A stretch of 64,000 nt of DNA from Streptomyces roseus. Lineage in GTDB: Bacteria > Actinomycetota > Actinomycetes > Streptomycetales > Streptomycetaceae. A model generated the notes under the pieces. That model was not told the origin of the DNA and did no database searches. It was given only the letters and a program-made list of their open reading frames with translations. The position numbers and the translations under genes are program-made. Shown piece by piece: positions 52,132 through 60,721 of the stretch (the stretch's first letter is position 1; each line of letters opens with the position of its first letter). The stretch covers positions 113,845 to 177,844 of the forward strand of contig NZ_LFML01000161.1 of the NCBI RefSeq assembly GCF_001044425.1, written 5' to 3'.

Positions 52132-53247
52132 GTGGTTCTCAAAACCTTCGGCTGGTCGTTCGCAGTCACTGCGCTCGGTCTGGCCGCAGCGGTGTTCTAC
52201 GGGGGGTGGACCGGATTCGGGATCGTCGCGATCCTGTCCATCCTTGAGATCTCGCTGTCCTTCGACAACGCGGTGGTCAACGCCGGAATCCTGAAGAAGA
52301 TGAGTGCCTTCTGGCAGAAGATCTTCCTCACGGTCGGCGTGCTCATCGCCGTGTTCGGCATGCGCCTGGTCTTCCCCGTCGTGATCGTCGCCATCACCGC
52401 GGGCATCGGTCCCGTCGAGGCCGTCGACCTGGCGCTGAACGACAAGGACATGTACCAGCAGCTGGTCACGGACGCCCACCCGGCGATCGCTGCCTTCGGC
52501 GGCATGTTCCTGTTGATGATCTTCCTCGACTTCATCTTCGAGGACCGGGACATCAAGTGGCTCGCGTGGCTGGAACGTCCGCTCGCCAAGCTGGGCAAGA
52601 TCGACATGCTGTCGGCGTGCATCGCGCTGATCGCCCTGCTGATCACGTCCATGACCTTCGCCGCCAACGCCCACCAGCACGGCGGGGCCCACGTGGACAA
52701 GGCGCAGACCGTCCTGGTCTCCGGCATCGCCGGCCTGATCACGTACATGATCGTGGGCGGTCTCTCCGGCTACTTCGAGAACCGGCTCGAAGAAGAGGAG
52801 GAGGCCGAGCACGAGGCCGAGGAAGAGGCCAAGAAGAGCGGCAAGCCCGTCTCGGCCGTCGTCATGGCCGGCAAGGCCGCCTTCTTCATGTTCCTCTACC
52901 TCGAAGTCCTCGACGCCTCCTTCTCCTTCGACGGGGTCATCGGCGCCTTCGCCATCACCAACGACATCGTGCTGATGGCCCTCGGCCTCGGCATCGGCGC
53001 CATGTACGTCCGGTCACTCACGGTCTACCTGGTCCGCCAGGGCACCCTCGACGACTACGTCTACCTGGAGCACGGCGCGCACTACGCCATCGGCGCGCTC
53101 GCGGTGATCCTGCTCGTCACCATCCAGTACGAGATCCACGAGGTCATCACCGGCCTCGTGGGCGTGGTGCTCATCGCCTGGTCGTTCTGGTCCTCGGTGC
53201 GCCGCAACAAGCGCTTGGAACGGGAGGGTTCCACAGCCGAGGCATGA
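52132..53247 (+). CDS. TerC-like integral membrane protein (DUF475 family)
   Basis: 371-residue protein with about nine hydrophobic helices. Two repeated acid motifs match the TerC/DUF475 pattern: EISLSFDNAVVNAGILKKM in the first half and LEVLDASFSFDGVIGAFAIT in the second. These are predicted metal-binding sites within the membrane. A charged coiled segment EEEEEAEHEAEEEAKKS separates the halves on the cytoplasmic side and could contact TerD proteins. Members are linked to manganese/metal homeostasis and tellurite resistance. Start GTG 52132 (alternative 52126). Confidence 0.88.
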   Translation: MVLKTFGWSFAVTALGLAAAVFYGGWTGFGIVAILSILEISLSFDNAVVNAGILKKMSAFWQKIFLTVGVLIAVFGMRLVFPVVIVAITAGIGPVEAVDLALNDKDMYQQLVTDAHPAIAAFGGMFLLMIFLDFIFEDRDIKWLAWLERPLAKLGKIDMLSACIALIALLITSMTFAANAHQHGGAHVDKAQTVLVSGIAGLITYMIVGGLSGYFENRLEEEEEAEHEAEEEAKKSGKPVSAVVMAGKAAFFMFLYLEVLDASFSFDGVIGAFAITNDIVLMALGLGIGAMYVRSLTVYLVRQGTLDDYVYLEHGAHYAIGALAVILLVTIQYEIHEVITGLVGVVLIAWSFWSSVRRNKRLEREGSTAEA

Positions 53248-53364
53248 TCGCGGCGGTAATGCGGAACGCTCCAACTACGGGGCGGCCGGGCGGGTCTGCG
53301 GACTGCCGGGCCGCCCCGTCCGCGTAGGCCGCCCCGCCTACACAGAATGAGGGGGGACAGGGGA

Positions 53365-54117
53365 ATGGGAATCTTCGAAGGCTTCTTCGACGGGATCAGG
53401 GGCAGCCGCGCCCTGCAGTTCGACTCGGGCAGCGGCTCGGCGGCGATCGAGCTGACCAAGCGGCATCCGACGGTGTCGCTCAGCAAACAGGGCGCCGTCC
53501 ACGGAAACCTGCGCGTCAACCTGTCCTGGCGGATGCGCAGCTCGGACATAGGGGGCCGGGGCGGCGGCGAGGGCGGCAGGTTCCTGCGCCATCCGTTCAA
53601 GCTGTTCAAGCCGGACATGGTGCAGGCGCACACCCAGGGCATGGTCAACGTCGACCTCGACCTCGGCTGCCTCTACGAGCTGGCCGACGGGAGCCGGGGA
53701 GTCGTCCAGCCGCTCGGCAACCTGCACGGCGACATCAACAGCCCGCCGTACGTGAAGCTCAGCGGCGACGACCGGTTCGGGGCGCCGTCGGGGGAGACGG
53801 TCTTCGTCAACCTCGACCACGCCGACGAGATCAAGCGGCTGCTGGTGTTCGTGTACATCTACGACCAGACCCCGGCCTTCGACCGGACGCACGCCATGAT
53901 CACCCTCTACCCCATGAACGGGCCGCGGATCGAGATCCCGCTGGAGGAGCGGCAGCCGCAGGCCCGCTCCTGCGCGGTGCTCTCCATCGAGCACGTCAGG
54001 GGCGAGCTGATCGTGCGGCGCGAGGTGAAGTTCGTGTACGGGTTCCAGGCCGAGCTGGACCGGCTCTACGGATGGGGCCTGCAGTGGGGGCGGGGCTACA
54101 AGAGCACCAAGGCCTGA
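53365..54117 (+). CDS. TerA-like TerD-domain protein
   Basis: 250-residue protein with a divergent TerD fold: MGIFEGFFDGIRGSRALQF, IELTKRHPTVSLSKQG, VNVDLDLGCLYELADGSRGVVQ, SGDDRFGAPSGETVFVNL. The Asp-rich loop SGDD replaces the GDDE cluster of true TerD. It is probably cytoplasmic and works with TerD and the membrane protein in a multi-component complex. It lies 117 bp after the DUF475 gene, same strand. GGGGGG precedes the ATG. Confidence 0.82.
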   Translation: MGIFEGFFDGIRGSRALQFDSGSGSAAIELTKRHPTVSLSKQGAVHGNLRVNLSWRMRSSDIGGRGGGEGGRFLRHPFKLFKPDMVQAHTQGMVNVDLDLGCLYELADGSRGVVQPLGNLHGDINSPPYVKLSGDDRFGAPSGETVFVNLDHADEIKRLLVFVYIYDQTPAFDRTHAMITLYPMNGPRIEIPLEERQPQARSCAVLSIEHVRGELIVRREVKFVYGFQAELDRLYGWGLQWGRGYKSTKA

Positions 54118-54154
54118 CCGGGGGCCGCGCCCCCGGCCGGCCGAGGCCCGCGCG

Positions 54155-54961
54155 TCAGCGGCGGATGAACTGCGGGCCCTGCACCGGCAGCCGGAACGCC
54201 GGGTCGCCGCCCGCGACCGGCAGCGGGGGCGGGGAGACCGGCTGGGGGTACCCGTACGCGGGCTGCGCGGCCGGCGGGGCCTGCGTCACCGGCGCCGCCT
54301 GCTGCGGGACGGGCCGGACCGGCGGGGCCGGCGGGCCCATCAGGGCCGTCTGCTCGTCGGTCGCCCCGGCGGCAGCAGCAGCGGCCCCCGATGCCTCCTC
54401 GGCGGCGTTCTCGTCCACGGAGATCCCGTGGTCGGTCGCCAGGCCGACGAGCCCGTTCGAATAGCCCTCGCCCAGCGCGCGGAACTTCCACCCGTCGCCG
54501 CGGCGGTACAGCTCCCCGCAGATCAGCGCCGTCTCGGCGCCGGTCTCGGGGCGCACGTCGAAGAAGGCCAGCGGCTCGGAGGCGCCGGTCGCCGTGGCGT
54601 CGTACAGCAGGATCCGCAGGTCCCTGACCTGCTGGAACGGCACGTCCTCGGCCGAGGCGACCACGAGGACCCGGTCCACCACCGAGGGCACCGCCCGCAG
54701 GTCCGCCTGCACGGCGTCGGTGATCCCCTCGCCGACCTGCTTCTTGCCGAGCCGCCAGACGGCCCCCGAGGGGTGGCGGGGCTGGTTGTAGAACACGAAG
54801 TCCTCGTCCGAGCGCACGCGCCCGTCCGGGCCCACGAGCAGCGCCGAGGCATCGACGTCCGGCACCTCGGGGCCGCCGGTCCAGCGCAGCACCGCCCGGA
54901 CCGCCACGGCGGTCACCGGGATGTTCGAGCCCTTCTGCATCGCGTGCGTCATGCCCGTCAT
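54155..54961 (-). CDS. TerD-domain protein with Pro/Ala/Gln-rich C-terminal tail
   Basis: 268-residue protein. TerD domain at about 5-180: QKGSNIPVTAVAVRAVLRW, VDASALLVGPDGRVRSDEDFVFYN, ICGELYRRGDGWKFRALGEGYSNGL. The usual GEGEGDDE calcium loop is replaced by KKQVGEGITDAVQ, so metal binding may be lost. The last 80 residues are Ala/Pro/Gln-rich and disordered-looking. It is convergent with the TerA-like gene. GGGAGG lies 5 nt before the ATG at 54961; an in-frame ATG at 54952 is the alternative. Confidence 0.87.
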   Translation of the reverse strand: MTGMTHAMQKGSNIPVTAVAVRAVLRWTGGPEVPDVDASALLVGPDGRVRSDEDFVFYNQPRHPSGAVWRLGKKQVGEGITDAVQADLRAVPSVVDRVLVVASAEDVPFQQVRDLRILLYDATATGASEPLAFFDVRPETGAETALICGELYRRGDGWKFRALGEGYSNGLVGLATDHGISVDENAAEEASGAAAAAAGATDEQTALMGPPAPPVRPVPQQAAPVTQAPPAAQPAYGYPQPVSPPPLPVAGGDPAFRLPVQGPQFIRR

Positions 54962-55145
54962 CCTGCCCTCCCGGGGCGGCACGGAACAACGCGGCCCCCC
55001 GCAGAGCCTTGTCCCGGACGAAAGAGCTGGGCATGGTGCAAGAGGGTTACCTGAACTTCATGTGCTTGAGGAACTCTTGACTCACGTTCGTACGTACTAT
55101 TACCGGCCACGCCACTGGGGCGCCGAGGCAGTACGAGGGAAGCGC

Positions 55146-56312
55146 ATGCGTCACTTCGGGCACATATCACCCACCGTCCGCAAGGACCTCTTCCACCAGG
55201 AGCCGGCGGAGTTCACCGCCGATTCCCCCGCCCGTATTCTCGCCGCCGCCCTCGGAGCCACCCTCTACAGTCCCGCCACCCGCCCCCACCTCGCCGCGGA
55301 CGTCCACAAGCAGGCCGCCCGCGGGGTCGTCTCCATGGTCCTCTGCCTGGAGGATTCGATCAGCGACGCCGAGGTCGCCGACGCCGAGGAGAACCTGGTC
55401 CGGCAGTTCGCCGCCCTCGACTCCGACGGCGGGGAGCTCCCGCTCCTGTTCATCCGGGTCCGCACCCCCGAGCAGATACCCGACCTCGTGCACCGTCTCG
55501 GCGGCTCCGCGCGCAGACTGGCCGGATTCGTACTCCCCAAGTTCACCGAGAGTCGCGGAACCGCCTTCCTCGACGCCGTCGCCCAGGCCGAGGCGGCCGG
55601 TGGACGGCAGCCGCTGTATGCCATGCCCGTCCTGGAGACCCCCGACCTCCTCCACCTCGAAACCCGCGTCGAGGCCCTCGCCGGCATCTCCCGCACCGTG
55701 AACCGGTACCGCGACCGGGTCCTCGCCCTGCGCCTGGGCGTCACCGACTTCTGCTCGGTCTACGGACTGCGCCGCACCCCCGACATGACCGCCTACGACG
55801 TGCAGATCGTCGCCGGGGTCATCGCCGACGTGGTGAACGTGCTCAGCCGCGCCGACGGCACCGGCTTCACCGTCACCGGACCCGTCTGGGAGTACTTCCG
55901 CCACCAGCAGCGCCTCTTCAAGCCCCAGCTGCGCCGCAGCCCCTTCCTCCAGGAAGGCGTCGAGGAACTGCGCACCACCCTCATCGAGCACGACCTCGAC
56001 GGGCTCCTGCGCGAGGTCGAACTCGACCGGGCCAACGGACTCCTCGGCAAGACCTGCATCCACCCCGCCCACGTCACGCCCGTCCACGCGCTGTCGGTCG
56101 TCTCCCACGAGGAGTTCAGCGACGCCCAGGACATCCTGCGCCCCGAGCGCGGCGGCGGCGGAGTCATGCGTTCCGCCTACACGAACAAGATGAACGAAGT
56201 GAAGCCCCACCGGGCCTGGGCGGAGCGCACCATGCTGCGCGCCGAGGTCTTCGGCGTGGCGAAGGAGGAGGTCGGCTTCGTCGACCTGCTGACGGCCGGG
56301 CTCCAGCTGTGA
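55146..56312 (+). CDS. HpcH/HpaI (CitE-like) aldolase/lyase of the Ter operon
   Basis: 388-residue TIM-barrel lyase. Metal/acyl site: SMVLCLEDSISDAEV with Glu69; then PLLFIRVRTPEQIPDL, LPKFTES and MPVLETPDLLHLE. GLLGKTCIHPAHVTPVHAL is the typical CitE C-terminus. It would make or break a C-C bond of a 2-oxo or beta-hydroxy acyl compound. Members next to PRTase and HAD genes in Ter loci are predicted to build an unusual ribosyl metabolite. GAGGGAAG precedes the ATG. Its stop overlaps the next start (GTGA). Confidence 0.85.
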   Translation: MRHFGHISPTVRKDLFHQEPAEFTADSPARILAAALGATLYSPATRPHLAADVHKQAARGVVSMVLCLEDSISDAEVADAEENLVRQFAALDSDGGELPLLFIRVRTPEQIPDLVHRLGGSARRLAGFVLPKFTESRGTAFLDAVAQAEAAGGRQPLYAMPVLETPDLLHLETRVEALAGISRTVNRYRDRVLALRLGVTDFCSVYGLRRTPDMTAYDVQIVAGVIADVVNVLSRADGTGFTVTGPVWEYFRHQQRLFKPQLRRSPFLQEGVEELRTTLIEHDLDGLLREVELDRANGLLGKTCIHPAHVTPVHALSVVSHEEFSDAQDILRPERGGGGVMRSAYTNKMNEVKPHRAWAERTMLRAEVFGVAKEEVGFVDLLTAGLQL

Positions 56313-58867
56313 GCTCGCCCTCGAACACGGAGAGAGGCAAGAAGATCGACGCGGTGTGGTCGGGAACGTGGGTGGCCGAGCGGCTGGGCGTACGCCTGGA
56401 GGAGGCCGGCGGCCCCGGATCGCCGCGGCTGGACGAACTGCTCGGGCTCGCCCTGCGGCGCAATCCGAAACGCGCCCACCTGCTGGTCTCGCAGGTGCTC
56501 GGCAAACACGTCCCGCGGTCCCCGCAGGCCGTCTACGCCGCCGGGCACGGGCTGGGCGAGCGGGTGCGGGCCCTGCTGGGCGAGGAGACCGCCGCCACGG
56601 CGGTGGTCCTGGGGTACGCGGAGACGGCGACCGGGCTCGGGCACTGCGTGGCCGACGGGCTCGGCGCCGCCCCCTACCTGCACTCCACCCGCCGCCCCGT
56701 GCCCGGTGTCGAGCCGGCCGGCGGGTTCGAGGAGGCCCACTCGCACGCCACCTCGCACCTGCTGCTGCCGCAGGACCCGGAGCTGCTGGCCGGGAGCGGC
56801 CCGCTGGTCCTCGTCGACGACGAGTTCTCCACCGGCAACACGGTCCTGAACACCATCCGCGACCTGCACGCCCGTCACCCCCGCGACCACTACGTGGTCG
56901 TCGCCCTCGTCGACATGCGCTCCCCGGCCGACCGCGAGCGGCTCACCGCCTTCGCCGCCGAGATCGGCGCGCGCGTCGACCTGATCGCGCTCGCCTCCGG
57001 GACGGTGCACCTGCCCGAGGGGGTCCTGGCCAAGGGGCAGGCGCTGGTCGAGGAGTACGAACGCGGGGGCGCGGGCGGCCCGGCTGCGGCTCCCGCCGCG
57101 GCTGGGGCCAGTACCTCCGCGGCCCGTGCCTCCGCCGCTGCGGCCAGTACCTCCGCGGCCCGTGCCTCCGCCGCGCGGGTCGAGCTGGACTGGCCCGCCG
57201 GGGTCCCGGACGGCGGCCGGCACGGGTTCACCCCCGAGCACCGCGCCCGGCTCGAAGCCGCCCTGCCCGCCCTGGCCCGGCAGCTCGCCGACGCGATCGG
57301 AGCCGGGGCCGGGCGGGTCCTCGTACTCGGCAACGAAGAGCTGATGTACGCCCCGCTGCGCCTCGCGCGGGCCCTGGAGGAGTCCGGGGCCGCGGCCGAG
57401 GTGCGGTTCTCCACCACCACGCGCTCCCCGGTGCTCGCCGTCGACGACCCCGGCTACGCCATCCGCTCCCGGATCGTCTTCCCCGCCCACGACTCACCCG
57501 CCGACGGGCCCGGCGACCGGTACGCCTACAACGTCGCCGGCGCCGGCTTCGACACCGTCGTCGCCGTCGTCGACAGCCACGGCGACACCCCCGCGCTGCA
57601 CGCACCCGACGGACTCCTCGCCCGCCTGGCCCCGCACGCGGGCCGGGTCCTGCTCGCGCTGGTCCCCTCGTACCGGCCCCACATCTCCCCCGACCGGCAG
57701 GAGCCGATCATGCCCGAGCCGTCGCTCCTGCCCGAGCCGCTGCGCGGACCGGCCTTCTCCTCGTACGCCCCGCAGGACTGCGGCTGGCTCCTCCAGGACC
57801 TCTCCGGCGTGGCGCTGGAGGCCCCGACCGAGGAGCGCGAGGAGGCCATCCAGGCGGGCGGCGCGCACTACGCCGAGTCGCTGCCCGTCGAGTACCAGCC
57901 GTCCCCGCAGTACCAGGAGCTCTACCGCAGCGCGCTGACCGCCTCCGCGGCCCGGATGGCCCGGGCCGTCGGCACCGTCACCGAGACCGTCCTGGCCGAA
58001 CGGTCCCCCTCCCCGGTCCTCGTCTCACTGGCCCGCGCCGGCACCCCCGTGGGTGTCCTGATGCGCCGCTGGGCCCAGGCCCGGCACGGCCTGGACCTGC
58101 CGCACTACGCCGTCTCCATCGTGCGCGGCCGCGGCATCGACCCCAACGCGCTGCGCTGGCTGGCCGCCCACCACGACCCCGCCGACGTCGTCTTCGTGGA
58201 CGGCTGGACGGGCAAGGGGGCCATCACGCGGGAGCTGGCGGCGGCCCTTCGCGAGTTCCCGGGGTTCGACCCGGAGATCGTCGTCCTCGCCGACCCCGGT
58301 TCCTGCGTGTCCACGTACGGCACCCGGGAGGACTTCCTGATCCCCTCCGCCTGCCTCAATTCCACCGTTTCCGGGCTGATCTCGCGTACGGTCCTCAGGT
58401 CCGACCTGGTCGGGCCCGCCGACTTCCACGGCGCGAAGTTCTACCGCGAACTCGCCGGAGCCGATGTCTCCACCGGCTTCATCGACACCGTCGCCGCCCG
58501 CTTCGAGGAGGTGGCCGAGGCCGTCGACGCCGAGGTCAAGGAGCTCCTCGCCGCGGACCGCACTCCCACCTGGGAGGGCTGGGCGGCCGTCGAGCGGATC
58601 AGCGAGGAGTACGGCATCCACGACGTGAACCTGGTCAAGCCCGGCGTCGGCGAGACGACGCGGGTGCTGCTGCGCCGCGTGCCGTGGAAGATCCTCGCGC
58701 AGCGCGGCGCCGGCGCCGACCTGGACCACGTCCGGCTGCTCGCCGAGCAGCGGGGCGTACCGGTCGAAGAGGTCGACGACCTGCCCTACACCTGCGTAGG
58801 ACTCATCCACCCCCGCTTCACGCGCGGCGCGACCGGCGCCGACGGAAAGGCCGTGACCTCCAAGTGA
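56309..58867 (+). CDS. Fused PRTase - TRSP - StiP-type PRTase protein of the Ter operon
   Basis: 852-residue three-domain protein. Domain 1 (about 1-260): type I phosphoribosyltransferase with the PRPP loop VLVDDEFSTGNT near residue 168. An Ala/Ser linker repeat follows (about 265-290). Domain 2 (about 295-470) is the TRSP domain, with the literal TTRSPVLAVDDPGYAI (TRSP at 371-374). Domain 3 (about 478-852) is StiP-like: SYAPQDCGWLLQDLSG with Cys491, and a second PRTase-like loop VVFVDGWTGKGAI near 628-640. In many genomes domains 1-2 and StiP are separate genes, so this is a fusion. It probably transfers ribose phosphate to an unknown base-like substrate. Start GTG overlaps the upstream stop; its own stop overlaps the HAD start. 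Confidence 0.85.
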   Translation: MSSPSNTERGKKIDAVWSGTWVAERLGVRLEEAGGPGSPRLDELLGLALRRNPKRAHLLVSQVLGKHVPRSPQAVYAAGHGLGERVRALLGEETAATAVVLGYAETATGLGHCVADGLGAAPYLHSTRRPVPGVEPAGGFEEAHSHATSHLLLPQDPELLAGSGPLVLVDDEFSTGNTVLNTIRDLHARHPRDHYVVVALVDMRSPADRERLTAFAAEIGARVDLIALASGTVHLPEGVLAKGQALVEEYERGGAGGPAAAPAAAGASTSAARASAAAASTSAARASAARVELDWPAGVPDGGRHGFTPEHRARLEAALPALARQLADAIGAGAGRVLVLGNEELMYAPLRLARALEESGAAAEVRFSTTTRSPVLAVDDPGYAIRSRIVFPAHDSPADGPGDRYAYNVAGAGFDTVVAVVDSHGDTPALHAPDGLLARLAPHAGRVLLALVPSYRPHISPDRQEPIMPEPSLLPEPLRGPAFSSYAPQDCGWLLQDLSGVALEAPTEEREEAIQAGGAHYAESLPVEYQPSPQYQELYRSALTASAARMARAVGTVTETVLAERSPSPVLVSLARAGTPVGVLMRRWAQARHGLDLPHYAVSIVRGRGIDPNALRWLAAHHDPADVVFVDGWTGKGAITRELAAALREFPGFDPEIVVLADPGSCVSTYGTREDFLIPSACLNSTVSGLISRTVLRSDLVGPADFHGAKFYRELAGADVSTGFIDTVAARFEEVAEAVDAEVKELLAADRTPTWEGWAAVERISEEYGIHDVNLVKPGVGETTRVLLRRVPWKILAQRGAGADLDHVRLLAEQRGVPVEEVDDLPYTCVGLIHPRFTRGATGADGKAVTSK
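57107..57173 (+). repeat. 36-bp tandem duplication in interdomain linker
   Basis: The 31-nt block beginning GCCAGTACCTCCGCGGCCC at 57107 recurs at 57143, a period of 36 bp, encoding STSAARASAAAA-type repeats. It lies in the linker between domains 1 and 2 and keeps the frame, so copy-number change would only alter linker length. Confidence 0.9.
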
Positions 58868-59688
58868 CTGTCCTGGTAGCCAGTGATCTCGACCGCACGC
58901 TCATCTACTCGACGGCCGCGCTCGGCCTGACCATGCCCGATCCGGTGGCCCCGCGGCTGCTGTGCGTGGAGGTGCACGAGAGCAAGCCGCTGTCGTACAT
59001 GACGGAGACGGCGGCGGCGCTGCTGACCGGGCTGGCGGCCGATCCCGCGGTGGTCTTCGTCCCGACGACGACCCGTACGCGCAAGCAGTACCAGCGCATC
59101 CGCTTCCCCGGGCGGCCGGCTCCGTACGCGATCTGCGCCAACGGCGGGCAGCTGCTGGTGGACGGGGTCGCCGACCGGGACTGGCGGCGCCGGGTGGCGA
59201 CGCGGCTGGCGCAGGAGTGCGCTCCGCTGGAGGAGGTGCACGCGCACCTGCTGGCGACGGCCGACGAGGCGTGGCTGCGCAAGGCGCGCATCGCGGAGGA
59301 CCTGTTCACGTACCTGGTCGTCGAGCGCGCCCTGGTCCCGGACGAGTGGGTCAAGGCGCTGACGGAGTGGGCCGAGGCGCGGGGCTGGACCGTCTCCCTC
59401 CAGGGCCGCAAGATCTACGCCGTGCCGAGGCCGCTGACCAAGAGCGCGGCGATGCGCGAGGTGGCCGACCGTACGGGCGCGACCACGACGCTGGCGGCGG
59501 GCGACTCGCTGCTCGACGCGGACCTGCTGCTGGCGGCGGACGCGGCCTGGCGGCCGGGGCACGGGGAGCTGGCGGACGCGGCCTGGACGGCACCGAACGT
59601 CACGGCCCTGGCCGCGGCGGGCGTGCTGGCGGGCGAGGAGATCGTACGGGCCTTCGCGGCGGCGGTGGCTGCCGAGTCCGGCCGCTAG
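58864..59688 (+). CDS. HAD-family phosphatase of the Ter operon
   Basis: 274-residue haloacid-dehalogenase hydrolase. Motif I is VASDLDRTLIYS (Asp8 and Asp10). Motif II is the Thr-rich VPTTTRTRKQY, motif III the Lys of PRPLTKSAA, and motif IV GDSLLDADLLLAADAAW. The cap resembles that of sucrose-/mannosyl-phosphate phosphatases (SPP-like). It is expected to dephosphorylate the product of the preceding PRTase enzymes. The GTG start overlaps the upstream stop as GTGA, showing tight coupling. Confidence 0.87.
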   Translation: MTVLVASDLDRTLIYSTAALGLTMPDPVAPRLLCVEVHESKPLSYMTETAAALLTGLAADPAVVFVPTTTRTRKQYQRIRFPGRPAPYAICANGGQLLVDGVADRDWRRRVATRLAQECAPLEEVHAHLLATADEAWLRKARIAEDLFTYLVVERALVPDEWVKALTEWAEARGWTVSLQGRKIYAVPRPLTKSAAMREVADRTGATTTLAAGDSLLDADLLLAADAAWRPGHGELADAAWTAPNVTALAAAGVLAGEEIVRAFAAAVAAESGR

Positions 59689-59741
59689 AGGGTGTCTTCA
59701 GGGCGTCTTCCGGATCGGGGCGGAGTCGGCACACTGGGCGC

Positions 59742-60413
59742 ATGACCAAGGGCAACAGCACAAAGATCACCGACGAGCTGTACCGCTACATGCTCGACCA
59801 CAACCCCCCGCTGGACGAGGTCCAGCGGGGGCTGGTGGCGAAGACGTACGAGAAGTTCCCGGACGTCGCCGGCATGCAGTCGGCGGAGGAGCAGGGGCCG
59901 CTGCTGGCCTTCCTGGTCCGGCTGACCGGCGCCCGCCACATCGTCGAGGTCGGCACCTTCACCGGGTTCTCGACCCTGTCGATGGCGCAGGCGCTGCCGG
60001 CGGACGGCCTGATCGTCGCCTGCGACGTCTCGCGGGAGTGGACGGCGTACGGGCGCGAGGCCTGGGAGGCGGCGGGCGTCGCCGACCGCATCGACCTGCG
60101 GATCGCCCCGGCGCTGGACACGCTGCGCGCCATGCCGCGGGAGCCGCACGTCGACATGGCCTACGTGGACGCCGACAAGGAGAGCCAGATCGCGTACTGG
60201 GAGGAGCTCGTTCCGCGGCTGCGCCCGGGCGGGCTGATCGTCACGGACAACACCCTGTTCCACGGCTCCGTCCTGGACGAGGCCGCCACGGGCGCCGCGG
60301 CGGGAGTCCGCGCCTACAACGAGCACGTCGCGGCGGACACCCGCATGGAGTCGGTCCTGCTGGCGATCTCGGACGGCCTGACCCTGTCGCGCAAGCGCAC
60401 CCCGACGAGCTAG
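59742..60413 (+). CDS. SAM-dependent O-methyltransferase, class I family 3
   Basis: 223-residue cytoplasmic methyltransferase. SAM motif I is IVEVGTFTGFSTLSMA at 67-82; metal/catalytic YVDADKESQ and DNTLFHGSV follow. These are the caffeoyl-CoA/catechol O-methyltransferase landmarks, with a divalent-metal-assisted mechanism. The substrate is a hydroxylated aromatic or similar; unknown. The start ATG at 59742 matches the family N-terminus. Its TAG stop lies within a CTAG shared with the convergent FmdB-like gene. It follows the HAD gene by 53 bp and might be the last gene of the Ter enzyme operon. Confidence 0.92.
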   Translation: MTKGNSTKITDELYRYMLDHNPPLDEVQRGLVAKTYEKFPDVAGMQSAEEQGPLLAFLVRLTGARHIVEVGTFTGFSTLSMAQALPADGLIVACDVSREWTAYGREAWEAAGVADRIDLRIAPALDTLRAMPREPHVDMAYVDADKESQIAYWEELVPRLRPGGLIVTDNTLFHGSVLDEAATGAAAGVRAYNEHVAADTRMESVLLAISDGLTLSRKRTPTS

Positions 60414-60613
60414 CAGCAGCCGCCACCACCGCAGCAGCCCCCGCCGGACGGGGCGGGGGCGCTGCTGGTCCCGCCCACGGCGACGGCGGAGAGCAGCTTC
60501 ACGGTGTCGGCGTGGCCGGCCGGGCAGTCGGCGGGAGCGGAGGACTCGGCCATGGGCCGGCTGACCTCGAAGGTGTCTTCGCAGGTGCGGCAGCGGAATT
60601 CGTAACGGGGCAT
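60410..60613 (-). CDS. FmdB-family zinc-ribbon protein with Gly/Cys-rich tail
   Basis: 67-residue protein. The FmdB ribbon is MPRYEFRCRTCEDTFEV with the first CxxC, then DCPAGHADTVK as second ligand pair. It ends in the unusual GGGCCGGGGCC, four cysteines in glycine context, which could bind an additional metal or cluster. FmdB members are regulatory or accessory; role here unknown. The stop is palindromic with the upstream methyltransferase stop. Confidence 0.85.
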   Translation of the reverse strand: MPRYEFRCRTCEDTFEVSRPMAESSAPADCPAGHADTVKLLSAVAVGGTSSAPAPSGGGCCGGGGCC

Positions 60614-60721
60614 GGCCCCAGGCTACCGACAGGGGGAAGGACGGGAAGCCGGGAAGACGGGAAGGGACGAGGGCAATCCGAGGAGCCGGGCGTCGGGACG
60701 CCGGGACGCCGGGAAGACGGC

